DNA of 57,275 nt from a virus, in IMG/VR virus record IMGVR_UViG_3300020463_002067, positions 1 to 57,275 of that record. One strand, written 5' to 3'. The position numbers were made by a program, and so were the translations under genes. The notes beneath the pieces are model-generated. The model was not told the DNA's origin. It saw only the letters and a list, made by a program, of their open reading frames with translations, and ran no database searches. Shown here piece after piece: positions 9,401 to 21,400 of the stretch; the stretch's first letter is position 1, and the number at the start of each line of letters is the position of its first letter.

Positions 9401-12400
9401 TAATATTAGACGATACCTATATCACACAACCAACAGATATAACAGGTCCGTGGAAAGTATACGGCAGAGACGAAAAAACAACAAAGTCTTACAAAGGTAA
9501 ACTTGGTTGGTTCTATCCTTTGTATACAGATGAATTATCAGCACAACAAGCAGACACAGTAAACGGCGGCTCTGGTAAAGCACATACACACATATTTGCA
9601 GGTACTAATAAAGTATTTTACATGCCAGATAGCAAAATGAATCATGCTACTAACGACAGTCAGTTGCACGAAGAATATCCAAACGCTTATCCAGTGTTAC
9701 AAGGACACGATGGTAGTTTGTGGAGATGTTTTGGAGACTTTAGAGATAATCTTTTATTAGATATTGAAAAAAGAATTTATAATAACCTTAAGTTACCATA
9801 TGATGAAAACATTGTAAACATTGCTGATTATATTCCTAGCAAAAATAGAAACACAGGATTTACAAGAAAGCAAATTTCAAAAACAATGATTTCAGAATTT
9901 AACAGTTGGTTAGAAACTGTTGGAACACCTGATTACGTAACTAACAATGTTTACAAAGCTGGCAACGGATTTACGTATAATTATTCATCCGCTGGAGATC
10001 CTAACAACCTAGCACTAACAGGTTTTTGGAGATCAATATACAAAGACTTTTATAATACTGATAGACCACATAGTCATCCTTGGGAAATATTAGGATTAAA
10101 AGAAAAACCAGAATGGTTTGATACTGAGTATGGTTCATCACCTTATACAAGAAATAACTTGTTACTTTGGGAAGATATTAGTAAAGGTATTGTTAGAGGT
10201 GCAGAAGGATCAAAAGTTACATATAGAAATAAATTTAAGAATGAAGACATTTACAAATTTATTCCAGTTGACGATGAAGGTAATTTGTTACCACCTAATG
10301 AAACAGGTTATGCTTTAGGAAATGTTCCTACTACAAATGCTAACGAGTTTGCATTTGGTGACGAAGGACCTGTAGAAACTGCCTGGCGTAGAAGTTCACA
10401 CTATCCATTTAGTTTGATGATATCTTGGGCACTAAATCAACCAGCACAGTTTTTTGGATTAGCGTTTGACAGAAGTAGGATTGTACGTAACGGCGCAGAC
10501 CAATTAGTTTACAAAGATACAAGTAAACGTATTGAATTAAATCAGTTACAATTTCCTAACAGTGCTACAGATGACAATAGAGTATTTACTGCTGGAGTAG
10601 TTAACTACATGCAAGGTTATCTTGCAGATAATGATACCGTTAGATTCACTGATTACAAAACAAATATAACATCTATTGAAAATAAGTTAGGATCTAAAAT
10701 TGGAGGCTTTACACAAAAGTCTAAGTTTAGATTAATTTTAGATTCAAGAACACCAACTAACGAAGGCAATGTTTTTGTTCCTGAAGAAAACTATAAAATA
10801 CAATTAACTAAAAGTGTTCCTACACAAGTATATTCTTATAGCGGAATGATTATTGAAGTTGCTCCGTCAGGGTATATTGTAAAAGGTTACGATAAAGACA
10901 ATCCTGTATTTAAATACTATCCTGTTAGAAGAAAAAATAGTGATCAAGTAATTAATGTAGGTGGAATTAGTGAAAACTTTTTAACTTGGACCGAAGGCAA
11001 AACTTATGAAGCAGGACAGATTGTTGAATTGTCTGATAATTATTACAGAGTTAAGATATCACATACATCAGGCGACGGGTTTATTCAAGATAACTTTCAA
11101 AAACTAGCAGAGCTTCCTGAAGAAGGCGGAGCATCAGCATATATTTCTACCAACCACAATGCATCACTTGCAGAACTTCCGTACGGTACATTGTTTAGAG
11201 AAAAACAAGATGTAGTTGATCTTATGATGGGCTACCAAAAGTATCTTACTTCAGTAGGATTTAGTTTTGAAAATTTTAACAAAGACATTGAAGAAATTGA
11301 AAACTGGAGATTAAGTGCAAAAGAATTTTTATTCTGGACTACACAGAATTGGGAAGCTGGTACAATTTTAACAGTTAGTCCAAGTGCAAGAGAAATTACA
11401 TTTTCGCAAGAATATTCTGTTATTGACGACATATATGATAACTTTTATGATTATAGTTTACTTAAAGCTGATGGAAAACGTTTGCTTGCAGATTTTGCAA
11501 CAACTGAAAGAGATAATACAAACGATTTTGGTATATTTGTTAAGAATACTGAAGATGGAATATTCCATCTCAAAATGCCGTTAATACAACACGAACATGC
11601 AATTATTATTGATAATAAAACTGTATTCGGCGATGTAATTTATAATAGAGCCCAGGGTTATAGGCAAGAAAGAATTAAAGTAAAAGGATATCGTTCAGAC
11701 GAATGGAACGGATCATATAACATTCCAGGATTTATTTTCGACGATGCAAAACCAACAGAGTGGATTGCTTGGCAAGATTATAGTATAGGTGCATTAGTAA
11801 AGCATAAACAATATTTTTATGTTGCTAAATCTAACGTTACCGGATCTAGTATTTTTCAAGATAAAAAGTTTTTAAGACTTAATGAAAAGCCTGAGCAACA
11901 GATGTTACCTAACTTTGATTATAAAGCAAAACAGTTTGCAGACTTTTATGACCTAGATTCAGATAACTTTGATATAGAGCAACAGAAGTTAGCTCAACAT
12001 GCAACAGGATATCAAAAACGTAAATATCTTGAAAATATTATTAATGACGAAGTAAGTCAATATAAATTCTTTCAAGGTGCTATACAAGATAAAGGAACAA
12101 AAAATGTTCTTACTAAATTGTTTGATAAGTTAGGAAGTGCTAACAAAGATAGTTTAGAATTTTTTGAAGAATGGGCAGTACGTGTCGGACGTTATGGTGC
12201 AACTGAGGGCGATGATCAATTTGATGTTATTTTAGATGAAACAAAATATAGACAAGAACCACAGCAAATTGAATTAGTTAACGAAATTAATCCGCAGGAT
12301 ACTAGTTTAATTTATAGACTATCAAGAAATGATATCTATGTTAAGAGTAAAAACTATAATCATAAACCGTTCCCAACGAAATATTTTAACGAAGACAATA

Positions 12401-15400
12401 GTTATACTAAATCCGCAGGATATGTAAATCCATCAGACGTTAGTTTATCTTTATTAACTTACAATGATCTTTTACAACAAACAAATATTGCAACAAACAG
12501 TTATATTTGGACAGCTTCAGATAAAAGTCAACAAACTTGGGGAGTTTACAAATTAGAATCAACAGATTTTAGAATCTCAGGAGTAACAGCAAGCGAGTCA
12601 GATAAGTTTACAATAACATTAGATAAAGCACCAAATTATACAAAAGGTGATATTATTGGAATTAATGACATTTCAGATGCAACTGATGGATACTATAAAG
12701 TAGACAGTGTTTCTTTAAATGTTATTACTTTAGAAAACCTTGAAGGTGAAGAAGTAGAAGCAACAGATGATGATGCGGTAGTAAATGGATATATTACAGA
12801 ATTTAAAATTGCTAGATTACCGACACTATCTAAAGCAAATGACAGTTTTATAAACACTAATATATTAAACAATAGGCTTTGGGTTGATGATGACGATACT
12901 GGCAAATGGTTAGTATTACAAAACAAAGAAGTATTTGAACTAAAACCTAATATTATTAATACTTCTGCTGGACTACTTGACTCTACAGAAAAAGATTTTG
13001 GTAGTGCATTTAGCGTATCAAGTAACAATAATCGTATTGCAATTACTGCACCTAAAGATTTAAACGGTAGTGTTTATATTTTCCAAAGACCTAGTGACAA
13101 TACAGATTTTGGATTTTTACAACAAATAGACGAGCAGTTGTTCTTGTTCGATTCAAATGGAGGATTTGGACAAAGCGTTGCAATGAGTCCAGACGGAAAG
13201 TATCTTGCAATTGGTTCTCCGCATGCTTCAAATGTAAAGAGTAGATTAAGAGGAGATTTTAATCCTAGAGAACCATATGCTATAGGAGATATTGTTTTAT
13301 ATTCTGAACAGTTATGGAAAGCAGATAGAGTTATTGAAGCAGATGCATTGCAAGTGTACAGTAATCATTCATCTAACCAACAAGCAAAAGAAAACGATTA
13401 TGATTCAACTACTCAAACTTATCCAGAAATTGAGTATATAGTTAGAGGAGATTATACATTAGGTGCAGATGAGTCAACTGATCATATTTTAGTTAGAGCT
13501 GAGAAAGAACAGTTTGAAGGAACTAAGTCAGGCGATATATTAACTCTTAAATGGAACAAGTATACAACAACAGCTTCAGCTGGAGTATTACCTTTTAACG
13601 GTGATAGTACATTAACTGAATCTTTAATTAATGGCAGTCATACTATCATTGATAAGGTTCAGCATATTATTCATATTCAAAGTGCTTTAAGTGTACCTGA
13701 TGCTGGTACTGAAATTACAACAGACACTTGTAGAGCAGTAATACAATATAGAAAAGTAAACAATGAAAATGAAATGACTGTTTACATTAAAGATGTAAAT
13801 GGCTCATTCCAAGGCACAGGAAAAATTTATGCAGACGGCATCCTAGTTGGTGACTATGTAGAATCATTACAAATTACTGATGATTATCATACAGGTTGGT
13901 GGCACGTAGGAGTAGGAAGTTCGTTTTTGTCAAGCAATTTAGTAGAAACAAAAGCAAATCTTGTTATACAAAATATTACAGTTGAAGGCGACACAGTTAA
14001 TGATCCTTTCTTTAGTAATATTTTAGATACTAAGCAGGTACAAAATGTACTTGAACCAACTAAAGTAAGTGAAATAGGAATACTTTCTCATACTCAAGGA
14101 CAGAGTAATATTGAAGTCTTAGATAGTAAGTGGTGGGTTAGAACACCATTAGCTCACGGAAGCAGTATTACAGTAGGCGATAAAACAAGACTTTGGCTAA
14201 ACACCATACGTGTAAACGGATTAGTTCAAGATCCTTCAGCTATAGGATTAGCATCAACTTATATTAATAATACCGAACATACAGTTGCAGATATATGGAA
14301 TGGTTATGTAGAAGTTAGATTAACAAACTTTGATCTTAACGGAGATCCTTTTATTCCAAATGTTGGAGATACATTAACAGATACTGCAACAGGCTCAACA
14401 GGTGAGATTGCATTTATTGAGAGAGCATTTTCTACAGCAAAAATTTACATAAAAAATAGAAGTGGTACTTGGGCTGTAGGATCAGATTTTGGTGTTAATT
14501 CAAATGCAACATTTGTTGAAAATGTTCCAGGTCTTGGACCTGCTACAAGAACTATTGGACCTATTAATTCTGCACATATGGAAAATACTATTTCAGGACC
14601 TATTATAGTTATTGACAGTTCTGTTAATATTCCTGTTGTAGTTGGCGGTGCAAACTATTTACGAGATTTAGAATACTGGATTTATTCAGATAATACAATC
14701 GAAGGTATCACAGATGTTGCTAATCCTCCGTCTAGTATTAACTTAGATTGGAAAAGAGTTTATAACATACCAGCAATAGCAGAAGGTTATGGAACAGCAT
14801 TAGAAGAACAAGGTACGTTTGCAATTTACGAAATGAGAGGTACAACATACCAATTAATTAATTATTATACTGTTCCTAATAGTGCAGACTATCGTAAGCT
14901 AGGAACAAAACTAAAATTTGTGCAACCAACAACTGATAGTTACAAATTGTATATTCATGCTGAAGGTGATGGCACAGAACATAATCAAGGTAGAATTTAT
15001 TTTGTTAATAAAAATGCTGAAGATGATTGGGCATTGTCTGTACAGAAAAATTACAGAGGAGACTTTAGAGTTTCAGCAACTTATTTTGAAGGTGAATTTA
15101 TTAGGTTCGGCGAAACAATTTATAAAGCTAACACTAACTTAGTCCCAGGAGTGTTTAATGTAAGTCAATGGACTGCACAAACTAATGGATTAGATCTTTT
15201 AGGATATGTACCCAATGATACAAACTTCTCTTTAGTTGAAAGCACATTAGAGCAAAGAAATTTAGAAGCATTTGGATCTGATTTTGATGTAAGTTTAAAA
15301 GGCGAAGTATTAATTTCTAATTCTATGTATACTAGTGTTTACGAAATTGAATCAGGTGACACAGTATTAGGATTAGATAGTAGTATTGCAAATAGAAAAG

Positions 15401-18400
15401 TTGTAGTTTACAGACAAAACGGATCAAACTATGAATACTCACAAATACTAGAACCGTTTAATGAAATCGAAGACTTTGGATTATCTATTGCAGTATCTAA
15501 TGATGGTAAAAAGATTGCTGTAGGTGCACCTAATAATAGTGACGTATCAAAAAATGGCGGAGCAGTTTACATTTACATACAAAGTGGAAACACATTTGTT
15601 TACAATCAAACATTACGTCCAATAGATAAATCAGTAAACATACAATTTGGTACTAAGATTGATTTTGACGGAAATACACTTGCAGTTGCATCACGTGGCG
15701 GCAGTATGATTGAAAGTGCTACTTTTGATACCTTTAGAGATAGAAAAAATGCAGATATAAAAACTGTTGATAGATATATTTTAGATAATAAATCACAGGT
15801 TAATCCAGTTGCAACTTCTTTTGATAATAATTCAACAGTATTCCAAACAATAGACCAAGGTAGTGGTGTTGTAAGTTTATATGAAACTGTTAATAACACA
15901 TTATTATACAGTCAAAACTTTGCATATGATTTAGATACACAAGACTTTGGTAATAGAATGGCTGTAAACACCAATCATGTTTACATAGGACTACCTAAAC
16001 AGCAAGTACCAAACAGTAGTATACTTGATAAAGGGTTAGTTGCAGAATTTAGAAAACCAATGAATACAACATCTTGGTCAATTACAAGAGAACCTGTAAT
16101 ACCAGTAGATACTAGTAAGTTTAAAGGTGTTTATTTGTACAATAGGAAAACTAACGGATTACGCACATATCTCGACTACATTGATCCTATCCAAGGAAAG
16201 ATTGCAGGACCGGCAGAACAAGAAATATCTTTCAAAACAAGTTATGATCCAGCAAAGTATTCAAATTCAACAGATGCTACTATTACAGCAGATACATTAG
16301 ATTATACAAGCGATGAATGGATTGGTAAGTTATGGTGGGATATTGACAGTGCTAGATTTATTAATTATCATCAAGGTGATATATCAGAATCAACAGCAAA
16401 CTTTAATACATTGTTTGCAGGAACTAATGTACAAGTTCACGAATGGGTAGAATCAAAATTACTACCAAGTGAATGGGACGAACAATCAGCTACAGCTGAT
16501 GGCGTAGAAAACGGCATATCAGGAACATCACTATACGGAGATAGTGTATACAGTTCTAGAAGAGCATATGATGAAGCATCACAAACATTTGAAACTTATT
16601 ATTACTATTGGGTAACAAATAAAACAACATTACCGGAAATAGCAAACAGATCAACAACAGCATTTGATGTAGCTCGCTATATTGCAAATCCTGCATCAAT
16701 GGGTTACAGATTTGTTTCAATGTTAGGCGATAATAGATTTGCATTATTTAATTGTACTCCGTTTATTACAGATACAGATACAGCAATAAGTTTCAATTGG
16801 TGGACTATTGAAAATCAAGAGCAACCTACACATATCCAATATCAATTAATAAGTGATGGTTTAGAAACAAGTGTACCTAATAGAGAAATAGAACAAAAAT
16901 GGTTTGATAGTTTAGTTGGCTTTGATAAAAATGATAGGCCTGTTCCAGATATTAGCTTACCAATTAAGAATCGCTATGGTGCATTAAATGATCCAAGACA
17001 GAGTTGGTTTATTAATAGAACAGAAGCACGTAAACAATTTATTGAAAGAACAAATAGTACATTAAGCAAGAATTTAATTGTTGATGAATTTGATTTAACT
17101 AAACTAACAGGTTTTGATCCAAGTCCTACAGTAGCAACAGGACTCTACGATACAACTAGTGATAGTAATGCTGAACTAAGATTTGTTAGTGTTGCTAGAG
17201 TTAAGCCGGCTTCTTTAACATTAGAAGTTGAGAATGGTGTTATTATCAATGTAATAGTTAATGATCCTGGACAAGGATATATTAATACTCCTACATACAG
17301 AATTACAGATACTGAAGGTAGCGGAGCAGAATTAAAATTTGAACTTGATGCTAACGGTAAAATATCAACTGTTGAAATTGTTAACGGCGGTAGAGATTAT
17401 ACAAACAGTGTAGCAATTACAGTTAGAAAATTTGCAGTTCTAGTTAAGAGTGACGAAACTGTTAGTGGTAAGTGGAGTGTTTATGAATGGGATGGTACAG
17501 AGTACTTAAGAACGCTTACACAAAGTTATGATATAAATCTTTACTGGCAATATAGAGATTGGTACGCAACAGGTTATAATAAATTTACATTTATAAATCA
17601 TACTGTAGATGCAAGTTACCAAATTTATGCATTAGATGATGAAATTGGTGATATTGTTAAAATTAACAGCGTTGGTACAGGCGGTTGGTTATTACTAAGA
17701 AAGATTTCTAACTTAGATACACAAGACTACACATTGAGCTACGAAACTATAGGTAGAGAAAACGGAACAATAGAATTTAAAAACAGCCTATACGATACTA
17801 GTGCAAGTAATAGTGCGTTTGACGGTGCAAGTTTTGATAAAATATTCTATGATACAGAACCAGATACAGAATTTAGAAAAATACTTGAAATTTTAAAATC
17901 CGATATCTTCATTGATAACCTTGCAGTGTATTGGAATGAATTGTTCTTTGCAAGTGTGCGTTATGTATTAAGTGAGCAACCTAATGTTGATTGGGTATTT
18001 AAAACTAGTTTTGTAAAAGCAAAACATAATATTGGTGAACTACAACAAAAAGTAACTTTCCAAAACGATAGTCTTCCAAGTTACCAAGATTATGTTACAG
18101 AAATGAAACCTTATAAAACTAAGATTAGAGAATATCTAAGTGCTTATGAAAAAATAGATCCTGCAAGTAATGTAATTACTGATTTTGATCTTGCTCCTTA
18201 TTATAACGAAGATGAAGGAAAGATTGTTCCACAAAGTGTTCAAGTTATTGGCAATGAAGTAATACCTGGAGTTTCAGATGTACAAAATTATCCTAGTAGA
18301 CATTGGTTAGACAATTTAGGTTTTGAAGTTCTATCGTTTAGTATTGCTGATCCGGGTTCAGGGTATCAAGTTCCACCTAAGATTATTATTAGCGGCGGCG

Positions 18401-21400
18401 GCGGCTCAGGCGCAACAGCAGAAGCATTTATTGGTACAGGTGGTAAAGTAACAAGTGTTACAGTTACAAATGCAGGTAGCGGATATATAACAAGACCTAC
18501 TATACAAGTTGTTGGATCTTTTGGCGACACAGGATCTGTTGCTAGACTAAGTCCTATCTTAGGAAGAGGCAAAGCACGATCTGCACATATTAGATGTAAG
18601 TTTGACAGAGTAACAGGAACATATTTGTTCCAAACACTTAATGAAACGCAAACATTTACATCTGGCGTTGATCAACAAATATTTAATTTAAAATGGCCAA
18701 TGCAGTTAGTGTCAACACAGATTACTGTAACAGTTGACGGACTAGAATCATTACGTAGTGAATACACATTTGATAATATTATAGACACTTCAAAAGAATA
18801 TACTAGAAGCTACGGACGTATTACGTTTAGTAATGCACTTTCTGTGAATAGAACAATAACTATTACATATAATAAAGCACCAGAGTTATTACAAGCACAA
18901 GATAGAATTAATCTTTATTACAATCCAACTACTGGTATGTATGGAAATGACCTTGCACAGTTAATGGACGGTATTGATTATGGCGGAGTTGAAGTAAGTA
19001 GTTTTGACTTTGGTACAGGTACTGGTTGGGATTCCGATGGTTGGTTTACAACAACTTATGATACATTTGATACTACATTTGAAGATGAAATTTTCCAAAT
19101 TGGTGACGATAGTACACGGGTTTTAAATTTTGCTACTCCGTTAGTAGCAAACACAGTTTATAATGTTTATAAAAACGGTGTTAGATTAGACGATCCAAAT
19201 TTTGGCACAGCAAATCCTGTAACTAATACAAATGCAGTAATGCAAAGTGTTACTGGCGCAGGACAAACAGGTGTTGCATTGTATGGCGCTGATGATTTAG
19301 GAACCAGTATAATTTTACTTAACGAAGAAGTTATTCCAACAGGATCAGGAGATATACTTGTATTTAGAAAAAGTACTTCCGACGGAGCATTTTTGCCTGA
19401 TCCAAGATCTTATGATACTGTATTAACAGGTGGCGACTTAGCATTTAGTACAGCAAGAGGTATCAATCCAGAAGAAATTATTGTTGACGGTGATGACTTT
19501 ATAAGTCCAACAACATCAAAAGGTCCTGAAGAACAAGTACCAGGGCAAGTATTAGATGCAGTAAACATTAGAGTATTCCATAGACCTAAAGAAGGAGGTA
19601 GTTTACTGTCAAGTAACTCTTATAGATCAGATGGTATTTCAGGAGTATACGAGTTTGGTATTCAACCACAGAATAAAGAAGGTTTGATTGTTAAACTTAA
19701 TGATGTAATATTAGCACAATCTTTATATAAAGTAGATTACAGATTGAAAACAGTAACATTCAATACAGTACCTAACGCAAACCAAGAAGTTAATATTGTA
19801 TCAATTAGTGGTAACGGTAAAAACTCATTAGAACAAAGTGAATTTGTAGGTGATGGCAGTACTTTAGCATATGTTACAAAAGTTCATTACGATACTAACT
19901 TAGATTATTATGCAACAGTAAACGGTAAACCAGTAGAAAGTGTACTTACATCAAGCGGTGATAGTACTAACAAAGATCCAAAAGCAATGATTGTATTTGG
20001 TAGTCCACCACCAGACAACAGTATAATTAATTTTGCAGTTTATACAGGAATAGATAACTTTAGTAAAATTGAAACAACAGAATTTATAGGTGACGGAAGT
20101 ACTAAGTTATTCACACTTGATAAAACACCGTATAGTGCTTTACCTAACAGTCATAATGTAATTGTTAAACAAGGAAATAAAATTTTAAATCCTGGATACA
20201 ATCAATCATTTAATTGTACCCTAGCACAGAGAGAATATTTCTTAGAACCATGGCAAGCACCAATTGGAAGTTTCCAATCTAAAGACATTCAAATATTACT
20301 AAATGGTAAAGAACTTACTATTGCAGTTGAATATAATCTTCGTCCTGCAAATAGTAGTGTTATACTTGAGCCGGGGATCGGCCGCGAAGGTGATATATTA
20401 GAAGTTTATATAAGAACAGATGGAGAGTATGCGTTTGGCGATGTACAAAATATTAACTCTAATCTTACTTGGGTAGATAGTGGCGCACTTTTACAGCTAA
20501 ACACAGCACCACCAGATGGCGAAAAACTTACAGTTTATACATTTAATAAACATGATAGTATGGATTTTGAAAGACAGAATTTTGATGTTGTTGCAAGAAG
20601 TGTAATTGCTGTAGGAACAGAAGACCATATACAGTTTAATCATATTAAAGCAGGATTAGTAAAACTTAGATACCCTGCTATTGATGCACAGTATGTTTGG
20701 TTAACAATTAACGGTATATTACAAACACCTAGTGTTGATTATAAATTAACTGAAGATAGGAACTTTATAAAACACAACGGCTCTTTTGCAGATGATGATG
20801 TAATTGAAGTAATACAATTTAGTGCCCAAGGCGAAATTTCACCTAAGTTTGGATTTAGCCAGTTTAAAGATATACTAAACAGAAATATTTACAAACGTCT
20901 TGGAGATGTTGCACCACTTAAACTTGCTCAAGATTTAGCAACGTTTGATAAAGAGATACTTTTAGATGATGCATCAGCACTAAGTACACCTGATAAAAAT
21001 AGCAGTCAACCAGGAATATTGTTTGTAAATGGTGAGCGTATTGAATATTTAATTAAGCAAGGTAACGTATTACGACAAATACAAAGAGGAACACTAGGAA
21101 CAGGTGTTGCAAGTCTACACGAAGCAGGTAGTGATGTATACAATCAAGGACCTAACCAAACAGCACCTTATGCAGATCAAACTATTATAGACGAGCAAAT
21201 AGGTGATGGTTCTACAGCAGTATTTCCTCTAGCATTTACGCCTACAAGCGTAAATGAGTTTGAAATATTCGTTGCAGGCAAAAGATTACGTAAAAATGCT
21301 GTACAGATGTTTAATCCAGCACTGGATCAAGACTCTCCAGAAGCAGATGAGACTGCACTAGCTGAATTTTCAGTAGATGGTACAACAGCAAACGTAACTT

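Noticed and set aside
10118-11584. Short plus-strand frames inside the giant gene (10118, 11384) and a minus-strand one at 11232
   Set aside because: They lie inside a single long, well-supported coding frame, have no binding sites and AT-rich, Ile/Leu/Lys-biased translations typical of frame shadows.
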